Of a stretch of DNA of 20,921 nt, positions 1 to 7,400 are shown one piece after another. The notes beneath the pieces are model-generated. The model made no database searches. It saw only the letters and a program-made list of their open reading frames with translations, and was not told where the DNA came from. Numbering within the stretch: position 1 is the first letter of the stretch; the number at the start of each line of letters is the position of its first letter. Origin of the DNA: a virus; the IMG/VR virus record IMGVR_UViG_3300022225_000010, positions 1 to 20,921 of that record. One strand, given 5' to 3'. The translations under genes were made by a program, and so were the position numbers.

Positions 1-28
1 TAGCACAAATAATAATTAATTTTTTCAT
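1..28 (-). CDS. Start of a gene cut by the window edge, possible signal-peptide protein
   Basis: Nine codons are visible, reading MKKLIIICA. The start ATG lies at 28-26, and a good ribosome site (GGAGAA, 40-35) sits six bases upstream. Two lysines followed by a run of Ile are typical of a signal peptide or an N-terminal membrane anchor, but too little is present to name the protein. It is the next gene after the major capsid protein, separated from it by a perfect palindrome. A TATAAT box lies at 47-42, but its -35 region is poor, so a separate promoter is doubtful. Confidence 0.6.
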
Positions 29-65
29 TATAAATTCTCCAATTATAACTATAAAAATGTAGAGA

Positions 66-97
66 GAAACCAACATTAAATATTTAATGTTGGTTTC
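66..97 (-). terminator. Perfect 32-bp palindrome after the capsid gene, likely terminator or processing hairpin
   Basis: The arms GAAACCAACATTAAAT and its exact reverse complement are adjacent, giving a stem of about 14 bp with a small loop. In the minus-strand mRNA the hairpin starts about 28 bases after the capsid stop codon. It is preceded by five G and followed by an interrupted pyrimidine tract (UCUCUCUACAUUUUU). The U-tract is imperfect, so partial termination or an mRNA 3'-end stabiliser is as likely as full termination. This would let capsid mRNA outnumber that of downstream genes. Confidence 0.55.
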
Positions 98-124
98 CCC
101 CATTTTAAAACTAGAACTTTGTTA

Positions 125-1066
125 CTACGCATTAATACCTTCTAATGTTGCATGATGGACTGTAGATGCCATAACAAAAGCTTCATCAGAATAGATGTCA
201 AATTCATCATACTGTGAACTATTTTTACTCAAAGGAGTAACTGAAACATCATTCATATAACCAACCCAGAACTCATTAGTGTCTACAACAAATACATTTG
301 TAGTATCACCAGTAGCACCCAATTGATTTGTACCATCCCAATAGTAAGTATTTAATACATTAGTAGAAGCATAGACAGGTATATCATCATATGCCATAAC
401 TCTAAAACCACCCTTTACTTCTACAGAATCAATAAATCTTTGCTGACTCTGCAATAAGGCATTAATTTTTCTCCTACCAGATTTAGAAGTTGCTATTACA
501 TCAGGTGCACCAGCACATGCGTCAATAGTCTCATCTAACTTAGCCACAGTAAGAGCACTTCCACCAAGAGTAGTACCTTGAGCAATTCTTTGATTACCTG
601 TAATTAAAGTATTCAAACCATCAGGCTGATTACCATTGGAAGTATTATTACCATAGAACATGGCAGTTTCTTCCATATCTTTGAATGCTCTACCTCTTGC
701 TTCAATTTCTTCTGCAACTAAATCTTTATAACTTCTACCAGCATCCTTTGCAAATCTAGTTACCTTACCTCTTGCGAGAAGAGTTCTAAATTGAAAGGTT
801 ACCCTAGAATATGCTCCACGATCTGTATCTGGTTCTGCTGTATCAGCTATCCATTGTGCAACTGTATTTCCAGCAGCAGCAGTCCTTCTATTTAACAACC
901 AAGAATCAGAATTTCTCTGTTTTCTAGGTATGTTCTGCCTAAGAGGATTTTTATACTCTATAATTTCTGATATCACCTTGTCAACTTCTGGTTGAATAAG
1001 AACACCAGATGTACCAGCATAATCAAGAGACCTCTTAATCTCTGTTTGCCAATTTTTTTCACTCAT
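125..1066 (-). CDS. Major capsid protein, HK97 fold
   Basis: The 313-aa product is judged to be the major capsid protein that assembles the icosahedral head. The assignment rests on length, position directly after the protease/scaffold gene, and sequence character. It has a soluble, mixed helix/strand composition, a central stretch like the E-loop/spine-helix region (ARGKVTRFAKDAG onward, about residues 98-135), and an Ala/Thr/Gly-rich second half ending FVMASTVHHATLEGINA, as in phage_capsid-family proteins. It has no long N-terminal delta domain, which fits a separate scaffold supplied by the upstream gene. A strong ribosome site (AAGGAGAG) precedes the ATG. A hairpin follows the stop. I recognise the family from pattern and context rather than from a single diagnostic motif. 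Confidence 0.85.
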   Translation of the reverse strand: MSEKNWQTEIKRSLDYAGTSGVLIQPEVDKVISEIIEYKNPLRQNIPRKQRNSDSWLLNRRTAAAGNTVAQWIADTAEPDTDRGAYSRVTFQFRTLLARGKVTRFAKDAGRSYKDLVAEEIEARGRAFKDMEETAMFYGNNTSNGNQPDGLNTLITGNQRIAQGTTLGGSALTVAKLDETIDACAGAPDVIATSKSGRRKINALLQSQQRFIDSVEVKGGFRVMAYDDIPVYASTNVLNTYYWDGTNQLGATGDTTNVFVVDTNEFWVGYMNDVSVTPLSKNSSQYDEFDIYSDEAFVMASTVHHATLEGINA

Positions 1067-1089
1067 AATTATCTCTCCTTAAATGAATT

Positions 1090-1839
1090 TTACTTACTGC
1101 TTTCTTCAGCTTCAACTAATTCTTCTTCAGCTAAATCAAACATATACCTTAATTTATCACCTGGATTATCCATCTTACTCATCTTTTCAGATCTTGCAAG
1201 GTTTTTATCCTCTGACGTTAATTTTCTATTATCTTCCTTATGTTCCTCTGAACCTACACCTTTTCTTATTGGAAGCGTATCTTTAACTAAAGTAGATAAA
1301 GAGTCTAATGATCTTTGAAGTTCAGATATTTTATTATCTTCTTCTTCTTTAGCTTTAGCGACTTCTTCATCATTTTCTTCTTTAGCCCTAGTCACTTCTT
1401 CTACTTCTTCTTTAGCTTTAGCAACTTCCTCTTTAACTTCTTCTACTTCTTCTTTAGCTTCATCTTTAGCTTTAGCAACTTCTTCATCAGCTTTAGCTTT
1501 AGCTACTTCAGAAACAGATTTAGCAAATGCTTCAAGAGTTTCTTTTAGCTCATTAAAACTTGTAGACAAACACTCAGTCATAGCTTTCTTTACATCATCT
1601 ATACTAATACCTGAAGTATCTACTTTTCCACGAGCTTCTTCATCTGTTTTTACTTTATTCTCTAATTCTAAAGATGTTTTAAGAAAATCAAGTGCACTTC
1701 TAAGTGCATTAATTTGAATTTCTTTATCTTCAGTACTTAAAGCATCTTCTACAGATGAAATAAGAATTTCAATTTGATGAACATCTTTTTTTATGTTATC
1801 ATCTTTACTTTTCTTTACCTTCTTTTCCTTAGTAGACAT
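1090..1839 (-). CDS. Nested scaffolding protein from an internal in-frame start
   Basis: Inside the protease gene an in-frame ATG (codon 285, 1839-1837) is preceded by AAGGAG (1851-1846) with a 6-base spacer, as good a ribosome site as any in the window. It begins exactly where the protease domain ends. Translation here gives a 249-aa protein beginning MSTKEKKVKKS and made almost entirely of predicted coiled coil, with no protease part. This is the arrangement of lambda C/Nu3, where the scaffold is the C-terminal part of the protease gene. The start signal is seen directly; production of the short form is inferred. Confidence 0.6.
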   Translation of the reverse strand: MSTKEKKVKKSKDDNIKKDVHQIEILISSVEDALSTEDKEIQINALRSALDFLKTSLELENKVKTDEEARGKVDTSGISIDDVKKAMTECLSTSFNELKETLEAFAKSVSEVAKAKADEEVAKAKDEAKEEVEEVKEEVAKAKEEVEEVTRAKEENDEEVAKAKEEEDNKISELQRSLDSLSTLVKDTLPIRKGVGSEEHKEDNRKLTSEDKNLARSEKMSKMDNPGDKLRYMFDLAEEELVEAEESSK

Positions 1840-2691
1840 ACTATTCTCCTTATTAAATTGTTTACCTAACGACTTTTCAACATACCATGCTAACGTTCTA
1901 GAAGATGGATCTGCTGGAACTGTTACCAAAGATGTTTCAAATAACCTTATTTGGTTTACATATTGAACTACTTTATCTAAACCCTTAATAAATTTCTCTG
2001 TAAAATCTAAAGCAGTGCCACTTACGCTAAATTTATTAAGAACACCTTCTTTGATTTTCTGCCAAATATCTGGAACTGTTTTAGAAATTAGAGCTTTTAT
2101 CCATAAAGCCCTTTCTTCAGGTACATATTTAACTTCTAATATTTTACCTATTTCTTTATCCCTGTCGTGATTATATAAAAGAGTTGTATACTTTTTAAGA
2201 TCATTTTCAGCACCGATTAAAGCGCTTTCTGATATATATAAATCATCAACATCTAAATCTGCAGTTGTTGCAATACCTTCTATTATATTCTTACCATCTT
2301 CTTCTGCATATCTTTTTATTTCCAATAAAGAACTAAAATCAACCCCTTTGATATTACCAATACTACCTAACTTTTCCTGTTTAGAAATTTCCTTTTTTGA
2401 ATCATCTCCACTATCTTCCATACTTCTATCTAGTTCTACTAAATAGTTTCTACCCCTAGCTTCAAATTCTTTTACAATTTCAGCATATTTCTTTTCTAAA
2501 TCAGATTTACTAAATCCGTAAACAGGTTTACCAGTTCTTACAACTATTTCATAAAAGGATTTAACTATTGACTCTCTAAAAAGTAGATCTTCATCACTTA
2601 AAGTACTAAGTTCAATATTTGTACTTAAATCAAATGTTTCAGGTCTATCATCAATACCTTCTTCCTTTGAAAAACTTTTCTTTATTCCCAT
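1090..2691 (-). CDS. Prohead protease fused to a scaffolding domain
   Basis: The 533-aa protein has three parts. Residues 1-115 are a charged N-terminal extension. Residues 120-275 resemble the HK97-type prohead serine protease (S78/U35 type), with candidate catalytic His175 (YNHDRD) and Ser222 (FSVSG) and the family-typical ETSLVTVPADP segment near 252-262. Residues 285-533 are an acidic, Lys/Glu/Ala-rich coiled coil typical of scaffolds. The protease would cleave scaffold and capsid precursors inside the prohead. I chose the ATG at 2691 because AGAGG lies at the right distance; an in-frame ATG 32 codons further upstream lies inside the preceding gene without a convincing ribosome site. An internal start at 1839 (separate entry) would release scaffold alone. 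Confidence 0.85.
   Translation of the reverse strand: MGIKKSFSKEEGIDDRPETFDLSTNIELSTLSDEDLLFRESIVKSFYEIVVRTGKPVYGFSKSDLEKKYAEIVKEFEARGRNYLVELDRSMEDSGDDSKKEISKQEKLGSIGNIKGVDFSSLLEIKRYAEEDGKNIIEGIATTADLDVDDLYISESALIGAENDLKKYTTLLYNHDRDKEIGKILEVKYVPEERALWIKALISKTVPDIWQKIKEGVLNKFSVSGTALDFTEKFIKGLDKVVQYVNQIRLFETSLVTVPADPSSRTLAWYVEKSLGKQFNKENSMSTKEKKVKKSKDDNIKKDVHQIEILISSVEDALSTEDKEIQINALRSALDFLKTSLELENKVKTDEEARGKVDTSGISIDDVKKAMTECLSTSFNELKETLEAFAKSVSEVAKAKADEEVAKAKDEAKEEVEEVKEEVAKAKEEVEEVTRAKEENDEEVAKAKEEEDNKISELQRSLDSLSTLVKDTLPIRKGVGSEEHKEDNRKLTSEDKNLARSEKMSKMDNPGDKLRYMFDLAEEELVEAEESSK
1333..1510 (-). repeat. Imperfect repeat coding an acidic coiled coil in the scaffold
   Basis: Related units encoding variations of EEVAKAKEE recur several times, visible on the plus strand as repeated CTTCTTTAGCTTTAGC. 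They encode a Lys/Glu/Ala heptad-like coiled coil. The length of this region may vary between relatives by slippage. Confidence 0.6.
1846..1851 (-). promoter_or_regulatory. Internal ribosome binding site for nested scaffold
   Basis: AAGGAG, read on the minus strand, stands six bases (AATAGT) before the internal ATG at 1839. A consensus site at ideal spacing in the middle of a coding region is unlikely to be neutral, because it would interfere with elongation or start translation. Confidence 0.6.
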
Positions 2692-2714
2692 AATTATTTC
2701 CTCTTTCTTTTGTT

Positions 2715-3608
2715 TTAAACCTTTTTCGGTTCTACTGAAATATTCATATATTCCAGAATTTCTTTCATACCCAAACCTTTCATACAATATTTATAAAGTT
2801 TTGGGTGTGTTTTATACATAATTTGAAATTTATTTTCAACAGGTGGTTTATCTAAATGCGCTCCAAATGCACAAAATACACAACCAGTTCTACTAAATCC
2901 TTTATCGTAAATTTTAGAATACAATAATTTTTCTTGTCTTATGTATTCCCATATATCTTCACCTAACCAAAACATTAAAGGTCTAGACTGTTTACCATTA
3001 GGTTTATTACAACCATCTTTTGCATAACTTTGTTGTCTTAAAAGAGATTCTTCTGCCATAACACCAATAAAAGGTAATTTACCATTTTTCTCATAAATCT
3101 TAAAAGGTCTTTTTTTCATAACCTCACAACATTTATCAGATATTTTAAATGGGGCATCAATTAAATATTGCCATTTCTTACTAATTACCCCAGACCTATT
3201 ACCATTTATACCATGTAAACGTCTTTCTATACCATCTTCACAAACACCACGTTGAATTTCACCTATAAATTGAGCCTGTTCTTTAGAAACAACTGGATAC
3301 CCATATCTTTCTAATACCATCTTAAACTTCATCTTAGGTTTAATCCATTCAATATTAGGAACAGTCTTTACAAACTCTCTTATTTCAGGAAATTCTAATC
3401 CTGTATCACAAAATATACCTTGTATATCTGGATATAAAGACCTTACTAAATGTAATAAAACTGTACTATCTTTACCACCAGAAAAAGCTACATAAACTTT
3501 ACCATGACGTTTCTTATAGTATTCACTTATCCTCACCTTTGACATAGCCACCTTTAAATCAAGAGGATATCTTTGTCTTGTCCTTAATGCATTAACACCA
3601 TTACTCAT
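2715..3608 (-). CDS. PAPS-reductase-like PP-loop (ATP pyrophosphatase) enzyme
   Basis: The 297-aa protein carries the PP-loop motif SGGKDS at residues 43-48, followed by a Rossmann-like pattern (GIFCDTGLEFPE). This is the signature of the phosphoadenosine-phosphosulfate reductase/adenine nucleotide alpha-hydrolase superfamily. It also has a Cys pair (KCCEVMKKRP) and a CVFCAFGAH motif near residues 242-250 that could bind zinc or an Fe-S cluster. The family activates substrates by adenylation or handles adenylylated sulfur; members include sulfate assimilation enzymes, tRNA thiolases and the DNA-sulfur protein DndC. The substrate cannot be read from sequence. It sits between the portal/56-aa gene and the prohead protease, inside the head operon, an unusual place for a metabolic enzyme. 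Roles in nucleic-acid modification or host sulfur metabolism are guesses. Confidence 0.75.
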   Translation of the reverse strand: MSNGVNALRTRQRYPLDLKVAMSKVRISEYYKKRHGKVYVAFSGGKDSTVLLHLVRSLYPDIQGIFCDTGLEFPEIREFVKTVPNIEWIKPKMKFKMVLERYGYPVVSKEQAQFIGEIQRGVCEDGIERRLHGINGNRSGVISKKWQYLIDAPFKISDKCCEVMKKRPFKIYEKNGKLPFIGVMAEESLLRQQSYAKDGCNKPNGKQSRPLMFWLGEDIWEYIRQEKLLYSKIYDKGFSRTGCVFCAFGAHLDKPPVENKFQIMYKTHPKLYKYCMKGLGMKEILEYMNISVEPKKV

Positions 3609-3618
3609 GAATTAATTT

Positions 3619-3789
3619 TTATCCAATCATGTCTATATTGCCATGTTTAAATACATCATTTTGTTCTTTATCATGTTCTTTTTGTCTATCATCCCATGCT
3701 TGAAGTATATGTATTATCATATCTATTCTACTATGATTACATGTACCAATTACTTTAGTACACACTGGGCAATAAATATTTTTATACAT
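3619..3789 (-). CDS. Small Cys/His-containing protein of unknown function
   Basis: The predicted product is 56 aa. It has a C-x2-C...C-x-H pattern near the N terminus (YCPVCTKVIGTCNH), a possible zinc site, followed by an acidic/Lys-rich helix. I chose the ATG at 3789, which overlaps the portal stop by eight bases, so translation is probably coupled. A longer reading begins inside the portal's Lys-rich repeat, lacks a ribosome site, and is only the shifted frame of that repeat. It lies directly before the PP-loop enzyme, ten bases away, and may be cotranslated with it. I do not recognise the family. Confidence 0.65.
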   Translation of the reverse strand: MYKNIYCPVCTKVIGTCNHSRIDMIIHILQAWDDRQKEHDKEQNDVFKHGNIDMIG

Positions 3790-5308
3790 TAGGTTTCTTT
3801 TTAGGTTTCTTTTCTGGTTTCTTTTCTGGTTTCTTTTCTGGTTTTTCAATTTCATTAACATTATCTGTTACATCATCACTACTTTCATCAGATATATTAT
3901 TATCTTCTAATGCTGTAGGTTCTGTATTAGATATTTCATTATTAGAAATACCAGTAGGAACACCACCATCATCATCTAATACAAGATATTGATTTCCTAC
4001 CCTTACAGCCAATCTATCACCACCAGGAACTGGATCAAAATTTAATGCTTTTCTTGCTTCATTTTTAGTTATAATACCTGCATCAGACATCTCACGAGCT
4101 GTACTTGCATCAACTACAGGTTCTAATACAAAACTTAATTTTGCATTAGGTGATATTTCACTAATTAATTCTTTATTTAATTTATTTGCAATTAAATTAA
4201 CAAGAGGTCTAAATAATTTAGATCTTCCAGTTTTATATAACCTATCTACTGTGGCACGTGTTAAACCTTGAGCATCACCTAAATCAGCTGAACTAACACC
4301 AAAATTCTTATTTACCGTTTGTTCTATTATCAATGTAAGCTCTGCTAATTGCATCTCTCTAAAAGGTCTAGTGAATGATACCCAACCAGCACTCCCAACA
4401 TTATCTATAACATTAATTCTCTTTTTACCAGACTCACCACGATTAGCCTCAAATTGAGCTTTTGCTCTTTCATAGGCTTTTCTACCTATTGTTTCTAAAT
4501 GTAAAATACCAGGTGGTATTTCATCATCAACAAAATATTTAGCTATAGATTTAGAAGAGAACATTAATGCTGATACTTCATCTATAATAGTTTCTATTAT
4601 TGGAGTACCATAACTAGAATAGCTTCTAGGAAACTGTCTAACCCAAATTAAATCATCTACATCATGAGATATAGATGATTTCACTCTACCTGCTCTATCA
4701 ACTAAATCCTGTTTAAAATAACATATATAAGAACGCGAAGAATCTAGCATAGGTCTAAATTGTGAAGCATCTCTTACATAAATCTCTACTATATCACCAT
4801 TTATATTTCTTACTTTTTCAATAATAGCTTGATCTAATACTAATAGATCAATAAGAAATGAATGAAATAAAGTTGGCCAAGTTTCTTTTGATATATTAGG
4901 TCTATTTATAAAATCTTCTACTCTAGCTTTACCACGACCATCTATTTTTATAGGTAAATGTGCTATTTCTTTAACTATACTATCAATAGCTGGTCTTACA
5001 TGAGAAGATCTACGATATATTTCTCTTAAAGTATCAAAAGATAACAAAGAATCCCTTTTTATATCACTAGGGGAATATGTCCAAGATTCTGAACTAGTTG
5101 AATGATCATCTCTCCATCCACGTTGAACTGCAAACCCATTACCATCTATTAATTTTTCAGATAATCGTATTGTTTTCTCGCCTATTACTTCTGCTGAATA
5201 ATTTTTTACAGCCTCAAGAGCTTCTCCAAAATCCATTGGAATTTCTTTACCATCATAATCTAAAACATGAAAACCATTATTATTTTCTATTTTCTTTTTT
5301 CTTGCCAT
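3782..5308 (-). CDS. Portal protein
   Basis: The 508-aa protein matches HK97-like portal proteins in size, position after the large terminase, and sequence pattern. An N-terminal region (FDTLREIYRRSSHVRPAIDS, about 93-112) is followed by IVKEIAHLPIKI. Later come a helical stem-like part containing LTLIIEQTVNKNFGV and a conserved-looking tail segment (RATVDRLYKTGRSKLFRPL). Portals form the dodecameric ring at one head vertex through which the terminase pumps DNA and to which the connector binds. The start has a good ribosome site (AAAAGGAAC). The C-terminal tail of KPEK repeats is unusual and poorly conserved in type. The gene overlaps the following 56-aa gene by eight bases. Confidence 0.85.
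   Translation of the reverse strand: MARKKKIENNNGFHVLDYDGKEIPMDFGEALEAVKNYSAEVIGEKTIRLSEKLIDGNGFAVQRGWRDDHSTSSESWTYSPSDIKRDSLLSFDTLREIYRRSSHVRPAIDSIVKEIAHLPIKIDGRGKARVEDFINRPNISKETWPTLFHSFLIDLLVLDQAIIEKVRNINGDIVEIYVRDASQFRPMLDSSRSYICYFKQDLVDRAGRVKSSISHDVDDLIWVRQFPRSYSSYGTPIIETIIDEVSALMFSSKSIAKYFVDDEIPPGILHLETIGRKAYERAKAQFEANRGESGKKRINVIDNVGSAGWVSFTRPFREMQLAELTLIIEQTVNKNFGVSSADLGDAQGLTRATVDRLYKTGRSKLFRPLVNLIANKLNKELISEISPNAKLSFVLEPVVDASTAREMSDAGIITKNEARKALNFDPVPGGDRLAVRVGNQYLVLDDDGGVPTGISNNEISNTEPTALEDNNISDESSDDVTDNVNEIEKPEKKPEKKPEKKPKKKPNV
3791..3846 (-). repeat. 12-bp tandem repeat at the portal C terminus
   Basis: About four and a half copies of a 12-base unit (plus strand TGGTTTCTTTTC) encode the repeated tetrapeptide KPEK at the end of the portal. 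Because the period is a multiple of three, copy number can change without shifting the frame. The basic tail is probably disordered. Confidence 0.8.
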
Positions 5309-5320
5309 ATATAGTTCCTT

Positions 5321-6808
5321 TTAACCCATAGACCAACTAGCAAAACCACCTCTACTATTGATACCTTCACTTGAATATTTTTTACTTCCCTGTACTGCCA
5401 AATAACATGCTAGAACTGTATCAGAATATGTACCATATGGATATTGTAATAATTCTTCTATCCAAATACAAATAGAACAACCACAACCTTTTTCTAATTC
5501 CCAATCAAATTCATCATCTTCCATAGGAACCATCCATCTACCATTCTGAAAGTCCGTAGCCATCGCAGGTACACCAAAATCTAAACTTCTTTTTTGTTGT
5601 GCACCTGTTGTAAATGGCTCAATATTCATATCAATACCTTCTAGATCTTCTAACCAGTCTATTATAGCTTGTTGATAAAAATTATTTTCTACAACAGCAG
5701 CTATAGGCTGTATATCATTATACATCTCTATTAGTTCTCTTGCTGTATCTGGTGAAGAAAATTTACCCCTCCTTATTTCAACAGGATAGCGTCTTTTCTT
5801 TTCTTCATCAAAAGCTAAACAGAATAATACAGTATACTTAGCGCCACTTTTTTGACCTATAGCTAAATCGACACCTATATATTTCTCTTTATCATCATGA
5901 TAAGGAATCTCATCTCTAGGAAAACAACAAGCACGAATATGTTCTTTATTAAATGTCTTGTCAAATTCAGACATCATCAATCCACGAAATGCAGGATTAA
6001 AATACATCTCACCTCTAAACTTAAATTCTTCTATTAAAGCTTCTTTTGGCCATCTTTCAGGCCACACAGGTGTAAATTTTTCATCTATAGCATATCTATA
6101 TGATTTAACTTTAGGTGTCTTTAATAACTTTGCAGTTAAATCATCTTTATGCCACGGTGTTGCTACATATATAATTCTAGATTCAGGGCCACTACGTATA
6201 TCCATCCAGTTACCAAAAAATGCATCTATTACTTGTTGCCTCATACTAGGGTTGAGTATAGCATTTTTAAAACTTACAACATCATCAAAGATGACTAAAT
6301 CAGCTTTACCACCAGTAGCAGATGCTAATACACCACAAGCTTCTACAGATGAATCTTTACGAATTTTAGAACCCGCCAGCCGAATTTTTGATGATGACCA
6401 TAATAAAGCACCTTCATCTGTTATACCTGGGAATATATCATGGTATTTACCCCCCTCTTTAGATATATGACCTTTAATCTCTGATAATATTTTACATGAT
6501 AAATCATCAGAATGACTTATAATTTTTATTCTTAAGTCTTTATTATTACCTAATTCCCATAAACATCTTTCTACTGAAATAGAAGTAGTTTTACGGTGGT
6601 CTTTAGGCGATGTTATAACAACAAACCTATTTTTTGTTATCTTATCATGCCATTCCTTGTGCATTGTAGATAAAGGAAACTCAAAATCAGTAGACATATA
6701 CTGAGAAAAAATAAAAGGATCTTTTATAGCAGATTTTTTAATCTTTTCCAGGTTCAATAAGAGCAATTGCTCTTGTTGTTTCCTCAATTCGTTTTGATAA
6801 TTCGGCAT
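5321..6808 (-). CDS. terL: Terminase large subunit
   Basis: The 495-aa motor protein packages DNA into the prohead. The N-terminal ATPase has a deviant Walker A (SPKDHRKTT, residues 67-75) and a Walker B LVIFDD (171-176). A coupling-like SATGG lies near 163-167. The C-terminal nuclease shows the expected acidic residues: Asp314 (YIGVDLAIG), Glu374 (AVVENN) and Asp463 (TYSDTVLACY). Length and layout are normal. The gene starts 71 bases inside the small terminase gene, and AAGG is a modest ribosome site eight bases before the ATG, so coupling is likely. The cysteine cluster GCGCSIC (441-447) is distinctive. The portal follows 12 bases after the stop. Confidence 0.92.
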   Translation of the reverse strand: MPNYQNELRKQQEQLLLLNLEKIKKSAIKDPFIFSQYMSTDFEFPLSTMHKEWHDKITKNRFVVITSPKDHRKTTSISVERCLWELGNNKDLRIKIISHSDDLSCKILSEIKGHISKEGGKYHDIFPGITDEGALLWSSSKIRLAGSKIRKDSSVEACGVLASATGGKADLVIFDDVVSFKNAILNPSMRQQVIDAFFGNWMDIRSGPESRIIYVATPWHKDDLTAKLLKTPKVKSYRYAIDEKFTPVWPERWPKEALIEEFKFRGEMYFNPAFRGLMMSEFDKTFNKEHIRACCFPRDEIPYHDDKEKYIGVDLAIGQKSGAKYTVLFCLAFDEEKKRRYPVEIRRGKFSSPDTARELIEMYNDIQPIAAVVENNFYQQAIIDWLEDLEGIDMNIEPFTTGAQQKRSLDFGVPAMATDFQNGRWMVPMEDDEFDWELEKGCGCSICIWIEELLQYPYGTYSDTVLACYLAVQGSKKYSSEGINSRGGFASWSMG

Positions 6809-7232
6809 CTTCTAAACCTTGAACTTCTACACTAACAGTTTTTTCAGTTCTTATAGTAGGTTGTCCTAAAAGTAAACGTTTTTGTTCAGTTGTAAATCTT
6901 AGAGTACTTATTATTTCATTCCATGTAGTAGGTTCTATTTCACCTGTATATACCTTTTCTACTACTATATTTTCAAGTTCTTTTAACATACCCAAAGTTA
7001 CTTCATCTTTTTCTACCATAGCTATATTTTCAGAAGTTTCTTTAAGTGTGAGTTTTGTTTTTAATAAATCTTGAAGTTGAAGTAATTTATCATCCCATTC
7101 ATCTTCTTTCTTCCATAATGTAATTAATGATGGGGATACACCTACTTCTTCTGCAACTTTACTTAAATTACTATGTTGACGGTAAAGTTTAAATGCAAGC
7201 TTTCTTTTTTCTATTTGTTTAGGTCTACTCAT
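6738..7232 (-). CDS. terS: Terminase small subunit
   Basis: The 164-aa protein has an N-terminal helix-turn-helix (about residues 10-42: AFKLYRQHSNLSKVAEEVGVSPSLI in separate helices) followed by WKKEDEWDD, a pattern typical of phage small terminases that bind packaging DNA and regulate TerL. The remainder is helical and probably oligomerises. It overlaps terL by 71 bases, and that adjacency strengthens the call. No Shine-Dalgarno sequence precedes the ATG; instead a strong promoter ends ten bases upstream, so the mRNA may be nearly leaderless. It is the first gene of the packaging/head transcription unit. Confidence 0.85.
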   Translation of the reverse strand: MSRPKQIEKRKLAFKLYRQHSNLSKVAEEVGVSPSLITLWKKEDEWDDKLLQLQDLLKTKLTLKETSENIAMVEKDEVTLGMLKELENIVVEKVYTGEIEPTTWNEIISTLRFTTEQKRLLLGQPTIRTEKTVSVEVQGLEDAELSKRIEETTRAIALIEPGKD

Positions 7233-7241
7233 ATTATGCGA

Positions 7242-7270
7242 AATGTAACATAAATTTATTTATATGTCAA
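7242..7270 (-). promoter_or_regulatory. Sigma70-like promoter for the packaging/head operon
   Basis: The minus strand reads TTGACA (7270-7265), a 17-base spacer ending in TG, one base, then TACATT (7247-7242): a consensus -35 with an extended -10. The predicted start is near 7235, only about 1-4 bases before the terS ATG at 7232. It lies directly downstream of the recA terminator, so it plausibly starts the late transcription unit. Confidence 0.7.
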
Positions 7271-7294
7271 CAAGTATTTCCTCACCAAGAACAT

Positions 7295-7335
7295 AAAAAA
7301 ATCCTACAACACTAAAATAACTAGCGTTGTAGGAT
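7295..7335 (-). terminator. Rho-independent terminator after recA
   Basis: The minus strand reads ATCCTACAAC, a 15-base loop region with a further 3-bp CTA/TAG pairing, then GTTGTAGGAT followed directly by a run of T (7 T from 7301 to 7295). A perfect 10-bp stem with a U-tail is a textbook intrinsic terminator. It lies 65 bases past the recA stop and ends the replication block. Confidence 0.85.
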
Positions 7336-7400
7336 CTCGGAGGATACTTAAATAAAATTAATAAAGTATAAAAGTAAAACAAAAATAAAGAAATATAAAA

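Noticed and set aside
42-70. Promoter for the truncated gene at the window start
   Set aside because: TATAAT is present at 47-42, but the matching -35 (GTTTCT) is poor and lies within the palindrome arm.
2692-2787. Upstream 32-codon extension of the protease gene
   Set aside because: It lies mostly within the end of the PP-loop gene and lacks a good ribosome site, whereas the ATG at 2691 has AGAGG at good spacing.
3790-3861. N-terminal Lys/Asn-rich extension of the 56-aa protein
   Set aside because: It is the shifted frame of the portal's 12-bp repeat and has no ribosome site; the ATG at 3789 overlaps the portal stop in the usual coupled manner.
5958-6470. Long + strand open frame inside terL
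   Set aside because: It is antisense to a well-supported terminase gene, has no ribosome site or recognisable product, and arises from the codon use of the minus-strand gene. The same holds for the + strand frames at 992-1318, 12475-12957 and 18911-19228.
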